Position numbers and translations under genes: made by a program. A stretch of DNA of 64,000 nt from Hyphomicrobiales bacterium (GTDB lineage Bacteria > Pseudomonadota > Alphaproteobacteria > Rhizobiales > Rhizobiaceae): positions 1 to 64,000 of the forward strand of contig UCKM01000028.1 in assembly GCA_900473175.1 (NCBI GenBank). The letters are read 5' to 3'. The stretch's first letter is position 1. The number at the start of each line of letters is the position of its first letter. The notes under the pieces were generated by a model. The model saw only the letters and a list, made by a program, of their open reading frames with translations, was not told where the DNA came from and made no database searches. Of this stretch, positions 28,674 to 38,078 are shown piece after piece.

Positions 28674-28970
28674 ATGAAGAAACCATCCTCGAAAATCCGC
28701 GAAGAAATCGCCAGGCTGCAGGATCAACTGCGCCAGGCCGAAACCCGGGAAGCTGAGCGGATCGGACGGATTGCGCTAAAAGCCGGCCTTGGCGAAGTCC
28801 AAATCGACGAGGCCGAGCTGCAGGCGGCCTTCGAGGATATCTCCAGACGGTTTCGCGGCGGAAAGGCCGGATCGAACGGAAAAGGAAAGGCAGCAGCAAG
28901 TGGATCGACGACTGCGGAGACCGCGCCGGACGCGTCTGGCGCGGCTGAGAGCAGCGGTCACGAGGCTTGA
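28674..28970 (+). CDS. traC: Conjugal transfer protein TraC
   Basis: A 98-residue protein starting ATG 28674 after AAAGGAG. It begins '[20 protein letters not shown]', which is typical of TraC, with a helical N-terminal half and a Gly/Ala/Lys-rich tail. In Ti plasmids TraC is a relaxosome accessory protein. The stop lies four bases before traD. Confidence 0.92.
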   Translation: MKKPSSKIREEIARLQDQLRQAETREAERIGRIALKAGLGEVQIDEAELQAAFEDISRRFRGGKAGSNGKGKAAASGSTTAETAPDASGAAESSGHEA

Positions 28971-28974
28971 GCGC

Positions 28975-29190
28975 ATGAGCCGAAATGCCACATCCGACGC
29001 CCGCAAACGGGACACGCGCGACAAGATTGCCTTGGGCGGACTGATCGTCAAAGCTGGACTGCGCTTTGAAAAGCGTGCGCTTCTACTGGGTGCGCTGATC
29101 GACCTTAGCCACCGCCTGAAAGCCGACGAGAACGAGCGAGCGCGCTTGACCGCAATCGGCGCGGAGGCTTTCGGCAATGGCGGCGAATAG
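28975..29190 (+). CDS. traD: Conjugal transfer protein TraD
   Basis: A 71-residue protein, the usual size for Ti-type TraD. It contains '[18 protein letters not shown]' and '[15 protein letters not shown]'. The 3' end overlaps the start of traG by 14 bases. The role in the relaxosome is not well defined in the family. Confidence 0.92.
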   Translation: MSRNATSDARKRDTRDKIALGGLIVKAGLRFEKRALLLGALIDLSHRLKADENERARLTAIGAEAFGNGGE

Positions 29191-31102
29191 GGTCATTCTC
29201 ACCATCGCACCCGTCATGCTGATGCTCGCCGTTGGCTTTGCGCTGACCGGGCTGGAAAGCTGGCTTGCCGGCTTCGGTAAAACGGAAGCAGCGAAGCTGA
29301 CGCTTGGGCGTGCCGGCATCGCATTGCCCTATGTTGGAGCCGCTGCCGCCGGTCTGATCTTCCTCTTTGCAACCGCTGGAGCCGCTAGTATTCGTTTCGC
29401 CGGGTGGGGCGTCGTGTCAGGCTCGGTGGCAACGATCGTCATCGCTTTGCTGCGTGAAGCGCACCGGCTTTCGGCTTTTGTCGGGAAGGTCCCGGAAGGG
29501 CAATCGCTCGCATCCTATCTCGATCCCTCGACGATGATCGGTGCTGCTGCGGCCCTGATGTGCGGATGCTTTGCGGTGCGCGTCGCAATGATCGGCAATG
29601 CCGCTTTCGCGCGATCGGAGCCGAAGCGCATCCGCGGCAAACGCGCCATGCATGGCGAGGCGGATTGGATGAAGCTGGGAGACGCCGAACAGCTTTTTCC
29701 GGATACCGGCGGGATCGTCATTGGCGAGCGTTATCGAGTCGACCGCGACAGCGTGGCGGCGATGTCGTTCCGAGCGGGTCGCCCGGAGACATGGGGCGCT
29801 GGCGGCAAGTCCGGGCTGCTCTGCTTCGATGGTTCGTTCGGCTCATCGCATGGGATCGTCTTTGCTGGATCGGGCGGTTTCAAGACGACGTCGGTGACCA
29901 TCCCGACCGCGCTCAAATGGGGTGGTTCGCTCATCGTGCTTGATCCGTCGAACGAGGTTGCGCCCATGGTCTCGGACCATCGCGGTAAAGCCGGTCGTGA
30001 TGTGCATGTGCTCGATCCGAAGAACTCTGATATCGGCTTGAACGTCCTCGACTGGATCGGCCGGCATGGCGGCACGAAGGAAGAAGACATTGCGGCAGTG
30101 GCCTCCTGGATCATGAGCGACAGCGGCAGGGCAACGGGCGTGCGCGACGATTTCTTCCGAGCGTCGGGACTGCAGCTGCTAACGGCGATGATCGCCGATG
30201 TCTGCCTGTCCGGTCATACGGAAAAGAAGGATCAGACGCTGCGGCAGGTTCGCCAGAATCTCGCCGAGCCTGAACCGAAACTGCGCGAGCGGCTGGAGAA
30301 GATTCACGCGATCTCGAAGTCGGATTTCGTCAAGGAGAATGTCGCAGCTTTCGTCAACATGACGCCGGAGACATTCAGCGGCGTCTACGCCAATGCGGTT
30401 AAGGAAACCCATTGGCTATCCTACCCGAACTATGCAGCCCTGGTGTCAGGATCGAGCTTCTCGACCGATGACATTGTCAGTGGAAAGGTCGACGTGTTCA
30501 TAAACATCGACCTCAAGACGTTGGAGACTCATGCCGGACTTGCCCGCGTCATCATCGGCTCGTTTTTGAACGCGATCTACAATCGCCACGGGGCGATGCA
30601 GGGCAGGGCGCTATTCCTCCTCGATGAGGTCGCGAGGCTTGGTTACATGCGCATCCTCGAGACCGCAAGAGATGCCGGCCGAAAGTATGGCATCACGCTC
30701 ACCATGATCTTCCAGTCGATCGGCCAGATGCGCGAAACCTACGGCGGCCGCGATGCGTCGAGCAAGTGGTTCGAAAGCGCCAGCTGGATTTCGTTTGCAG
30801 CGATCAACGATCCTGAAACTGCCGACTACATCTCGCGGCGATGCGGCACGACCACGGTCGAGATCGACCAGGTGAGCCGCAGTTACCAGTCGCGCGGATC
30901 ATCGCGAACGCGATCGAAGCAACTGGCCGCGCGGCCGCTGATCCAGCCACATGAAGTGCTGCGCATGCGCCCAGACGAGCAGATCGTCTTCACCGCCGGC
31001 AACCCGCCGCTGAGATGCGGCCGCGCCATCTGGTTTCGCCGCAACGATATGAAAACCTGTGTCGGGCAAAACCGCTTCCATCGTCCGGGCGGTTCAGCGT
31101 AG
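29177..31102 (+). CDS. traG: Type IV coupling protein TraG (VirD4 family)
   Basis: A 641-residue coupling ATPase. Three hydrophobic segments occupy residues 1-115. The Walker A-like motif '[17 protein letters not shown]' starts near residue 229, then '[12 protein letters not shown]' follows, and the Walker B '[16 protein letters not shown]' lies near residue 475. '[18 protein letters not shown]' is the family's downstream motif. It links the oriT-TraA relaxosome to the Trb channel. It is the last gene of the traCDG operon. Confidence 0.96.
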   Translation: MAANRVILTIAPVMLMLAVGFALTGLESWLAGFGKTEAAKLTLGRAGIALPYVGAAAAGLIFLFATAGAASIRFAGWGVVSGSVATIVIALLREAHRLSAFVGKVPEGQSLASYLDPSTMIGAAAALMCGCFAVRVAMIGNAAFARSEPKRIRGKRAMHGEADWMKLGDAEQLFPDTGGIVIGERYRVDRDSVAAMSFRAGRPETWGAGGKSGLLCFDGSFGSSHGIVFAGSGGFKTTSVTIPTALKWGGSLIVLDPSNEVAPMVSDHRGKAGRDVHVLDPKNSDIGLNVLDWIGRHGGTKEEDIAAVASWIMSDSGRATGVRDDFFRASGLQLLTAMIADVCLSGHTEKKDQTLRQVRQNLAEPEPKLRERLEKIHAISKSDFVKENVAAFVNMTPETFSGVYANAVKETHWLSYPNYAALVSGSSFSTDDIVSGKVDVFINIDLKTLETHAGLARVIIGSFLNAIYNRHGAMQGRALFLLDEVARLGYMRILETARDAGRKYGITLTMIFQSIGQMRETYGGRDASSKWFESASWISFAAINDPETADYISRRCGTTTVEIDQVSRSYQSRGSSRTRSKQLAARPLIQPHEVLRMRPDEQIVFTAGNPPLRCGRAIWFRRNDMKTCVGQNRFHRPGGSA

Positions 31103-31197
31103 GCGGGCCCCGCCGAGACGCGGTCGACAGACAGCTTGTCCGCCACCTTCACGATGTGCGGAGAAGACCCCGCCCGATGGGCGGAGCCTCGTTTACC
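31103..31197. other. Post-traG region with inverted repeat
   Basis: CCGCCC-gat-GGGCGG (31170-31184) forms a six-base-pair hairpin between the convergent 3' ends of traG and the DUF736 remnant. There is no T-run, so a terminator role is uncertain. Confidence 0.4.
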
Positions 31198-31386
31198 TCA
31201 GTCCCGGTTCGGCCGGGACCAAATGAGCTGCAGTTCCTTCTCGCCTTCGACCTCGGAAAGCGTCGCGTAGATTGGAGCGGGGAAGCTCGGGTCGTCGAGC
31301 TTGACCGAGAGATAGTCGCGACCCTGCTCGGAGGTCTTCTGCCAGGCGGAGCCCAGCTCAACTTTATGTGGAGCTCCACATAGCAC
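31198..31386 (-). pseudogene. 5'-truncated DUF736 gene
   Basis: The 62-residue frame matches the C-terminal part of DUF736 proteins: '[20 protein letters not shown]', '[15 protein letters not shown]' and the final '[10 protein letters not shown]'. The family is normally about 100 residues and starts with 'IGTF.k....tG.i.TL', which is absent. The recognisable part begins around 'HKVELG', so the frame is truncated at its 5' end. DUF736 genes are common beside rhizobial plasmid transfer genes; their function is not established. Confidence 0.72.
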
Positions 31387-31680
31387 AGATTATGCGTAGC
31401 GAGTTGTTATGCGGAGTTGGCGGCCTGTGATGCCCGGATTCCGGGTACTTCGCGTGGCTTTTGCTCCGCATAATACCGAGCGGGTTTCGGGTCGGGCGCT
31501 CCGCTCACAGCGGGGCGCCCGACCCCAGGCTGTGCAAGAACTCGGCTCGCAGCAGCCGAACACGGTCGCCGCGAAGCGAGGCTGCGGCTCAGCTCGGCCT
31601 GATCGCCGGAGTGCCGAAGGCGTTCACGGAATGTCCGCTTGCAGGCATTTGTCCACTGCAAGCGTCGCCGGCGACCTGCC
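31387..31680. other. Stretch without a supportable gene
   Basis: About 295 GC-rich bases between the DUF736 remnant and the LysR gene. They contain an imperfect inverted repeat (GGTCGGGCGCTCCG near 31489 and CGGGGCGCCCGACC near 31510), which could form a strong hairpin. No ORF on either strand shows family features. Confidence 0.4.
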
Positions 31681-31685
31681 GCACA

Positions 31686-32582
31686 TCAGTCGCGCGATAC
31701 AGACAGCCCCGCAAGAAGCGGCGCGTACGCGGCGAGCCTGCGGGATACGAACTCAGTGAAGAGCCGCACGCGCTTCGTCTTGCGTGTCTCCCCCTGTGTG
31801 AGAAGCCAGAGCGTTCCATGCATGTGCAGGTCGGTGCCCGGCACCCTCACCAGTAGGGGGTTGGCATCTCCGACGAAGCACGGCAGTGCCGTCATCCCGA
31901 GCCCTTGCCGTACTGCAACGATCTGCGCCTCGCCGTCCGTGGTCCTGAACGGAACCCCCGTGGTGCGAACCTCACCCTCGCGGGCCCAGTCGGGGATTCC
32001 ATGAATGCTTATGACAATCCACCGGATGGGATCAGGCGCGCCAGCACGCCACGCGGCTAGCCGATCGCGGGACATGTAGACGCCGCCGAACAATTCCGGT
32101 CCCTTCAGGCCGTGAAGATTGAGCGGCAGGGTTTTGCGGTCGTAGACGACGCGGATCGCGACGTCGGCCTCTCGGTTGGTCAGATTTGCCAACTCGCCGG
32201 ACGACAAGATTTCCATCTCGATGTCCGGATGCAGACGCGCAAACTCAGCGAAGTCGGGCATGAGCAAGTGCGTCGCGAGGGTCGGCGCCAGTGTCACCCG
32301 CAGAAGCCCGCGCACGCCCTGGTCGCGCCCGAAGATTTGCGTCTCCAGCCGGTTCGACGAAGCCTCCATCTGCTCCGCGAACTCGAGGACCTCCTCGCCC
32401 GCGGCCGTCAGGCGGTAGCCCGAGGGCAGCTTCTCGAACATCTGCGCCCCCAGCCGCTCCTCCAGATGGGCAATGCGCCGCAGCACTGTGGTGTGGTTCA
32501 CCCCGAGGCGCTCGGCGGCGGCTCGGACCGAGCCCCCACGCGCGACGGCAAGAAAGTAGCGAACGTCGTCCCAGTCGATCAT
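31686..32582 (-). CDS. LysR-family transcriptional regulator
   Basis: A 298-residue LysR regulator starting ATG 32582. The N-terminal winged helix is 'DDVRYFLAVARGGSVRAAAE' then 'RLGVNHTTVLRRIAHLEERL'. The substrate-binding domain follows from about residue 90. It is divergent from an SDR gene that starts 268 bases away, so it probably controls that gene and the reductase behind it. The inverted repeat at 32594-32607 immediately upstream is a candidate operator. Confidence 0.9.
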   Translation of the reverse strand: MIDWDDVRYFLAVARGGSVRAAAERLGVNHTTVLRRIAHLEERLGAQMFEKLPSGYRLTAAGEEVLEFAEQMEASSNRLETQIFGRDQGVRGLLRVTLAPTLATHLLMPDFAEFARLHPDIEMEILSSGELANLTNREADVAIRVVYDRKTLPLNLHGLKGPELFGGVYMSRDRLAAWRAGAPDPIRWIVISIHGIPDWAREGEVRTTGVPFRTTDGEAQIVAVRQGLGMTALPCFVGDANPLLVRVPGTDLHMHGTLWLLTQGETRKTKRVRLFTEFVSRRLAAYAPLLAGLSVSRD

Positions 32583-32593
32583 GGTGCAATCCC

Positions 32594-32607
32594 GCACCGT
32601 GCGGTGC
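32594..32607. promoter_or_regulatory. Candidate operator upstream of the LysR gene
   Basis: GCACCG-TG-CGGTGC is a six-base-pair inverted repeat 12 bases before the LysR start codon. The position suits autoregulation; binding is not shown by sequence. Confidence 0.4.
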
Positions 32608-32849
32608 GCCTTCCAAAGCCCGTATCTAACACATCGAACAGCAGTACGGGCGGTCATAATGGCCTATGTCGACGAGCGCGGCCCAATTCCGAACGGCGGA
32701 CACCGATCGTCGCGGCTGGCGTCAGTCGTCCAGCCGGATCGATTTCGCACCACCGATGTGCGCGCTTCCGCACTCAACAACCGACCCCGGCGGACCCATT
32801 TCGAGGTTCTCGGAGGCAGACGCTGTCCGACACGATGAAAGGAGAAGTC

Positions 32850-33584
32850 ATGAGAAAGCTTGAGCGTAAGGTTGCAGTCATCACGGGCGGATCGAGCGGC
32901 ATGGCGCTGGCGAGCGCCAAGCGGTTCGTTGAAGAAGGCGCCTATGTTTTCATCACGGGCCGGAGACAGGAGGCGCTGGACGAGGCCGTCAAGCTGATCG
33001 GCCGGAACGTGACCGGCGTGCGCGGCGACGCGTCCAATCTCGACGACCTCGACCGCCTGTTCGATACAGTCAAGCGGGAAAAGGGCAAGATCGACGTCCT
33101 GTACGCGAGCGCTGGCACGGGCGAAGCCGTCCCACTGGGCGAGATTACCGAGCAGCACTTCGATGCGACCTTCAACCTGAATGCGCGCGGCACGCTGTTT
33201 ACGGTTCAGAAGGCGTTGCCGCTGTTCAACGATGGCGGATCCATCTTCATGACCGGGTCAATTGCTTCGATCAAAGGTTTTCCTGGTTTCACCGTGTATG
33301 CGGCAAGCAAGGCGACGTTGCTCGCATTCGCACGCGGGTGGCTCAACGAACTGAAGGGCCGGAAAATCCGGGTGAACGTGCTGAGCCCGGGGCAGATCGC
33401 CACACCCATTCAGGAGCAACTCTTCGACGAGGAGACGAAGCGGTATTTCGAATCCCTGGTCCCGCGGGGAAAGATGGGTGGTCCTGAGGAAATTGCAGCG
33501 GTCGCGGTGTTTCTTGCTTCAGACGATTCGAGCTTCGTGAATGGGGTGGAGTTGTATGTCGACGGCGGCCTGTCGGCCATCTGA
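32850..33584 (+). CDS. Short-chain dehydrogenase/reductase (SDR)
   Basis: A 244-residue classical SDR starting ATG 32850 after AAAGGAG. The cofactor loop is 'TGGSSGMALA', the NAG region is replaced by 'YASAGTGEAV', the Ser is in 'MTGSIASIKG', and the catalytic Tyr and Lys are in 'YAASKATLLAF'. The last Gly of the TGxxxGxG loop is Ala, a minor deviation also found in some members. The C-terminal 'FVNGVELYVDGG' is typical. Substrate unknown. It is probably activated by the divergent LysR regulator in response to an electrophile or oxidative signal, which is inference. Confidence 0.88.
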   Translation: MRKLERKVAVITGGSSGMALASAKRFVEEGAYVFITGRRQEALDEAVKLIGRNVTGVRGDASNLDDLDRLFDTVKREKGKIDVLYASAGTGEAVPLGEITEQHFDATFNLNARGTLFTVQKALPLFNDGGSIFMTGSIASIKGFPGFTVYAASKATLLAFARGWLNELKGRKIRVNVLSPGQIATPIQEQLFDEETKRYFESLVPRGKMGGPEEIAAVAVFLASDDSSFVNGVELYVDGGLSAI

Positions 33585-33734
33585 AATCGCGCCGGATCGC
33601 GGGAAGCGGCTGATCGGCGGGAACTAGCGTGTCAATGGTGGAACGACTACGCAAAGGTCGCCACACAGCGGAACGGATAACCCAGCGTCGTTGAAGGCCG
33701 GGGAATCAATATCAACACGGATCGGAGAAGTATT

Positions 33735-34334
33735 ATGAGCTATGCAATTGTAGGATTCGGTAAGATAGGCCAGGCCCTCGCCCAAGCCTTCGCCCGTAAG
33801 AATATCAAGGTGGCCGTCGCGAGCCGCCGGCCGCCCGAGGCATTGGCGCCGCAGGCTCGGGCGATTGGACCCACGATCGTCGCCAAGTCGCTGCGGGATG
33901 CATTCGAGGCCGACACCATCATCTTGGCAATTCCGTTCGGGGAGCACCGAGAGGTTGCGAAGGCTCTGCCGAGCTGGGAAGGCAAGACGGTCATCGACGC
34001 GACAAACGTGTTTCCAGTCCCTGAAGAGCTGGACGGTCTCCCGTCCTCCGCCGTCATCGCGAAGGCGTTCACTGGCGCCAAGCTCGTCAAAGGGTTCAAT
34101 CACCTGATTGCGGCCACCCTGGCTACCGATCCGGTCGTCGAGGGCGGGCACCGGGTCGTCTTTCTGTCGAGCGACGACGAGGACGCGACCGCTCCAGTGG
34201 CGGCCTTGGCCAAACAACTCGGGTTCGCACCCGTCAAGCTGGGAAAGCTCAACGAGGGTGGCGCGCTGGTGCACGCACGCGGCAGCATTTGGGGCCAGCT
34301 GATCTTCCAGGACCTGTTCAAGAAGGAGCAGTAA
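33735..34334 (+). CDS. NADPH-dependent F420-reductase-like oxidoreductase
   Basis: A 199-residue protein starting ATG 33735 with GGAG upstream. The Rossmann fold has 'YAIVGFGKIGQALAQAFARK', then 'VAVASRRPP', 'ADTIILAIPFGEHREVAKAL', 'KTVIDATNVF' and 'KAFTGAKLVKGFNHL'. This matches the family of predicted dinucleotide-binding enzymes related to F420H2:NADP oxidoreductase; in Proteobacteria the substrate is not F420 and is unknown. It follows the SDR by 150 bases and may share its regulation. Confidence 0.85.
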   Translation: MSYAIVGFGKIGQALAQAFARKNIKVAVASRRPPEALAPQARAIGPTIVAKSLRDAFEADTIILAIPFGEHREVAKALPSWEGKTVIDATNVFPVPEELDGLPSSAVIAKAFTGAKLVKGFNHLIAATLATDPVVEGGHRVVFLSSDDEDATAPVAALAKQLGFAPVKLGKLNEGGALVHARGSIWGQLIFQDLFKKEQ

Positions 34335-34572
34335 CGGATTTACTGTCCACTGTCAGAGGTGCTGATTGCCCGGGCCCGTCCATGAGAGTCCACGCGGCCT
34401 AAGTCATAATCCGAGGTCCGGTAGCGGCGAGGGCTTCGACGTCCCTTTCCAGACCACCGCGTCGAACAGGCGACCCCTACCTTTGTGCGCCCAATGACAT
34501 CGGTTACAAGTTACCAAGAAAGTGCTATATAGGTAGAAAGATGATCTTGTGGCACCTAGGAACCTAGCTGAT
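34335..34572. promoter_or_regulatory. Intergenic region with the vapBC promoter
   Basis: An AT-rich TATATA (about 34523-34528) about 45 bases upstream of the antitoxin start may be the -10 of the vapBC promoter. The repeated CCTAG elements at 34556-34567 overlap the leader. Confidence 0.4.
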
Positions 34573-34827
34573 ATGGCGCTTAGTATAAAGGATCGGGAAA
34601 CCGAGCATCTTGCTCGTACGCTAGCAGAACGTACCGGCGAGACAATTACGATTGCAACCAAGCGTGCTCTGGAAGAGCGCCTTCGTCGGTTCGGGTCCGA
34701 CGCGCGCAAAGCCGCCCTGTTGGAAGACATGGCCGCCAGCCGGCGACGCTGGAGCAACTTGCAGGTGTTGGACGCTCGACCCGCCGATGAGATCCTCTGC
34801 TACGACGAAGACGGCCTGCCGCGCTAA
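34573..34827 (+). CDS. VapB-type antitoxin
   Basis: An 84-residue VapB antitoxin starting ATG 34573 ('MALSIKDRETEHLARTLAER'). The N-terminal DNA-binding strand-helix is followed by 'TGETITIATKRALEERLRR' and a C-terminal toxin-binding tail. The stop TAA overlaps the ATG of the toxin by one base. It should neutralise and autoregulate with the VapC encoded next. Confidence 0.88.
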   Translation: MALSIKDRETEHLARTLAERTGETITIATKRALEERLRRFGSDARKAALLEDMAASRRRWSNLQVLDARPADEILCYDEDGLPR

Positions 34828-35213
34828 TGGTGATCGACACGTCCGCAATCGTAGCGATAGCACTTGATGAGCCGGAAGCGCCGATTCTTGAAGGGCGCAT
34901 CGCCGGCGATCCGGTTCGGTTGATATCGGCAGCTACGCTCCTGGAGGCTGCGTTAGTACTCGAAACACGCCTTGGCGAGGCTGGCGGAATGGAGCTTGAT
35001 CTTTGGTTGCATAAAATCGGCGTCGAGATCGTAAGTGTAGAGCCTGATCACGCGGATCAGGCTCGGCGCGCCTGGCGTCGATATGGCAAGGGCCGTCATC
35101 CGGCAGGTCTCAACTTCGGCGATTGCTTCTCTTACGCACTTGCCAAACTCGCGGACGAACCCCTCCTGTTTAAGGGCAACGATTTTTCTCAAACTGATAT
35201 TCGCGCCGCTTAG
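34827..35213 (+). CDS. VapC-type toxin (PIN-domain ribonuclease)
   Basis: A 128-residue PIN-domain protein. The acidic residues of the active site are visible in 'MVIDTSAIVAI' (Asp4), 'ISAATLLEAALVLE' (Glu), and 'LNFGDCFSYALAKL' (Asp), with 'LLFKGNDFSQTDI' at the end. It is one base overlapped with the antitoxin gene. Members cut tRNA or rRNA. An ISL3 remnant begins directly after its stop. Confidence 0.88.
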   Translation: MVIDTSAIVAIALDEPEAPILEGRIAGDPVRLISAATLLEAALVLETRLGEAGGMELDLWLHKIGVEIVSVEPDHADQARRAWRRYGKGRHPAGLNFGDCFSYALAKLADEPLLFKGNDFSQTDIRAA

Positions 35214-35216
35214 TGC

Positions 35217-36223
35217 ATGTCCAACAAATCCGCGCGGCAGGTAGCCGACGGCTTTCATCTCCTTCAAAATCTGTGGCACACAATGGAAACAGAGCTCAGT
35301 CGCGCAGATCGTTCAACCGGTAGCGCTTTGCTGCCAAATGCCGATAGCGAGGACAAAATCGGTTCGACAACTCCACGTGCGCAACGGCAACTTGCGCGGC
35401 AGACGCATCACCACTCACGGAAGATGATCTTTGACACGATATGCGCCCTGCGTGGCAAGGGAATGTCTATCGACAACATTGCTCGACAGACCGGCTTCGG
35501 TCGGCGCAGCATTGCAAAATGGCTCAAGTTTGATGCACCTTTGGACCGCCGCCCAGCCGCCGTGCGACCGAGTTCGCCCCTCTATTTTCAGGAGTATCTG
35601 TTGGGGCGTTGGAGCGCCGGTGTAGTCCGAGGTCGCGATCTGTTCGACGAGATTAAACGTCGCGGCTATACCGGCAGCTTTTCGCGGAGCGGCTTCTGGC
35701 CAGGTGGCGACACGCCGACGATACGAGAAGAGACATTGCGCCCTCGGCGCCCACGATTGTAGCGCCATCGGCCCCGACCCGCGTCTTGGATCCCGCGACC
35801 GGCCATGTGATATCGCCGATCGTCGCTGCTGCCCTTTGCATGAAGCCGCGAGGGTTGCTGACAGCAGAGCAAACGGCAAAGATCGATGCCCTGAAAAAAG
35901 CGTCGCGAGATTTCGCCGTAATGCGCAATCTTGCCCTGCGCTTCGAGGGCATTCTCCGGAGCAAAGATGTTTCGAAGCTGGAAGACTGGCTCGACGATGC
36001 ATCTGAGGCGGGCATTTATTCCATACTGCGCTTCGTCCGAACGCTAAACCGAGATCTCGATGCTGTCAGGAATGCCGTTGAGCACCCCTGGAGCAACGGC
36101 CAGACTGACGGGCAGGTCAACAGGTTGAAGACCCTCAAACGCGCAATGTACGGTCGCGCAAGCACTGAACTTCTACGTGCAAGAATGCTGCCGCTACAGG
36201 CATCCAACCAGCACACAGATTGA
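35217..36223 (+). pseudogene. ISL3-family transposase remnant
   Basis: Two frames together resemble the middle and end of an ISL3-type transposase. The first (35217-35760) starts mid-protein with 'ARQVADGFHLLQNLW' and includes a helix-turn-helix 'KGMSIDNIARQTGFGRRSI'. The second (35786-36223) has the family end: 'LEDWLDDASEAGI', 'RNAVEHPWSNGQTDGQVNRL' and 'KRAMYGRASTELLRARML'. The N-terminal zinc-ribbon part is missing and at least one frameshift lies near 35700-35790, so it is inactive. Confidence 0.82.
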
Positions 36224-36237
36224 GGAAGACCCTAATT

Positions 36238-36485
36238 AAACGCCCCGCACAACGGGAACGAATGCGACGGGGATTTCGATCTGTCGGAAGCTTACAACAC
36301 TTCGTTTCGCTGTTTTCTGCCGTCCGTAATCTCTTTGTTCCAGATCACACAAAACCTTCCGCCAATCAGATCCGCGATCACAGACGGCAAGTAATGGCCG
36401 AATGGAAAGCCGTCAGTGACCAGCTCGTCTGAAACTGTCCGCATGAGCCTTCACGCGCCGGTACTTCAAACAAGGTGACAGCGCC
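36238..36485 (+). mobile_element. IS6-family element, 3' fragment
   Basis: The frame ending at 36432 encodes the C-terminal 60 residues of an IS6-type transposase ('RERMRRGFRSVGSLQHFVSL' onward), after the DDE glutamate. The right terminal repeat is present: read inward it is GGCGCTGTCACCTTGTTT, ending at 36485. The left part is missing where it meets the ISL3 remnant. It is about three-quarters identical, by eye, to the C-terminus of the full copy at 48.8 kb and in the same orientation. Confidence 0.82.
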
Positions 36486-36507
36486 CCTACGCGATGTATC
36501 CCGTCGC

Positions 36508-37569
36508 TCAGGTTGCGACGTTTAATCCAGGCTTGCCTATCCCCACTGAACCGACGATCCGGGCTGCGGGATAGCCTGCGGCGGCGATCTTGCGTAGCAG
36601 GTCCGTCGCCCGTTCGGCGCTGCACGAAACCAGTAGCCCGCCGGAAGTCTGGGGATCCGTCAGTATGTGGCGTTGCCAGACTGGGAAATCGTCGGGCAAG
36701 ACAACGTCTGTGCCATAGCTTGCCCAATTGCGATAGGACGCCCCGGTAACAAAACCCTGCTGCGCCAGTTCCGCGCCGAGCGAAAAGAGAGCGATACCGT
36801 CGACGCGCAGCGAAATCTGCAGGTTCGAACCCCGAGCCATCTCCAGGGCGTGGCCAAGAATACCAAATCCGGTGACGTCGGTGATGGCATGTACATCGGC
36901 ATCCCGGGCGAGTTCGGCACCAATGCAATTGAGAAGGGTCGTCGATGCAATGAGTTCGGCGTAGGCATCCGCCGGCAACATGCCTTTCTTGAATGCTGCC
37001 GAGTAAATTCCGACACCAAGCGCCTTGGTCAGGATCAGCGTGTCACCGGCCTTGGCGCCACTATTGCGCCGCAGGCTGGCTACAGGGCAGGTGCCTATTA
37101 CGGCAAGACCGTAGATCGGTTCCGGAGAATCGATCGAATGACCCCCGGCAACAGGAATACCGGCCTCGGCGCAGATTGCACTTCCGCCCTTCAATATCTC
37201 GCGCACCAATTCAGCTGGCATCTTATCGATCGGCATGCCGAGAATGGCGAGTGCCATAATTGGCTTTCCACCCATCGCGTAGATATCGGAAATCGCATTG
37301 GTTGCCGCGATCCGGCCAAAGTCGAAGGGGTCATCGACCATCGGCATGAAGAAGTCTGTAGTAGCGATCACGCAGGTTTCGTCGTCAAGCTGCCAGACGG
37401 CGGCATCGTCGCCAGTTTCGGTTCCGACAAGCAACCGGGCGTACGGCGCGACGGCGGGCCGATCCGCAAGCAATTGCTGCAAGACCGAGGGTGCCAGCTT
37501 GCAGCCGCAACCGCCGCCATGGGCTAGCGACGTCAGACGTATCGGTGATGCTGCAGTTTGATCATCCAT
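36508..37569 (-). CDS. selD: Selenide, water dikinase SelD
   Basis: A 353-residue selenophosphate synthetase starting ATG 37569 after GGGAGG. It makes selenophosphate from selenide and ATP for Sec-tRNA synthesis. The N-terminal '[10 protein letters not shown]' carries the catalytic Cys and Lys, with Cys where some bacteria have Sec. '[11 protein letters not shown]' and '[20 protein letters not shown]' hold the Asp residues that bind metal-ATP, and '[15 protein letters not shown]' and '[12 protein letters not shown]' are AIR-synthase-family motifs. It is divergent from the fdoG-selB operon, with a 509-base shared upstream region. Confidence 0.96.
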   Translation of the reverse strand: MDDQTAASPIRLTSLAHGGGCGCKLAPSVLQQLLADRPAVAPYARLLVGTETGDDAAVWQLDDETCVIATTDFFMPMVDDPFDFGRIAATNAISDIYAMGGKPIMALAILGMPIDKMPAELVREILKGGSAICAEAGIPVAGGHSIDSPEPIYGLAVIGTCPVASLRRNSGAKAGDTLILTKALGVGIYSAAFKKGMLPADAYAELIASTTLLNCIGAELARDADVHAITDVTGFGILGHALEMARGSNLQISLRVDGIALFSLGAELAQQGFVTGASYRNWASYGTDVVLPDDFPVWQRHILTDPQTSGGLLVSCSAERATDLLRKIAAAGYPAARIVGSVGIGKPGLNVAT

Positions 37570-38078
37570 GATCGTACCTCCCTGGAACAACGTTTGCGAA
37601 GTCGAGATCAAGTCAGATCGTGATTTCGCGCGACTGGATTGGTGACAGCTTTGCGTGTTGTGTAAGAGACAAGATTGGCGCCAGCCGGTTTCACCAGTTT
37701 CAGGTGTATTTAATAGCCGAATCGCCGTGAAGACTGCCCCGAAACTCGGGAGCGACAAGTAAAGCTCACACCTGTATTCTTGTCCCTTTAGTGCTGGACG
37801 TCAATTCGCGGTTGCTGAGCTAGGCAGTTGAAGTTGCGGATGCAGCGGCCAGTAAATCCGGTTCATGCAACCAGATGCGACTAAATTATTCAATATTTGG
37901 CGTCGTTCAGTGCTATAACCACAATTCATGTTGTATCGCTCATTATTGAATTGACAACTAATGTCGTGAGGCAGAATTTTATATGTAAATGTCGATAGTT
38001 CGTGGCTCGAATTGCCGAGCCCATCTAACTTCCGGCATGCTGTGTTGGCAGAGCCGGCTTATAGGGAGGTAACATGCT
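37570..38078. promoter_or_regulatory. Divergent selD/fdoG upstream region
   Basis: These 509 bases separate the divergently read selD and fdoG. The half nearer fdoG (37860-37990) is AT-rich and should hold the fdo promoter. I see no clear FNR-type TTGAT/ATCAA dyad and no rho-independent terminator. Confidence 0.5.

Noticed and set aside
32112-32849. Long N-terminal extension of the SDR frame
   Set aside because: It overlaps the LysR gene in antisense; the SDR fold begins only after ATG 32850, which has a good ribosome-binding site.
33747-33758. ATTGTAGGATTC, identical to half of the tra box
   Set aside because: It lies inside the coding sequence of the F420-reductase-like gene, where it encodes 'IVGF' of the Rossmann loop, and there is no second half-site.
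36667-37527. 286-codon plus-strand ORF
   Set aside because: Antisense shadow of selD, which carries all family motifs on the minus strand.
36508-37569. SelD as a selenoprotein
   Set aside because: Some bacteria have Sec at the catalytic position, but here the codon encodes Cys ('GGGCGCK') and there is no in-frame TGA.
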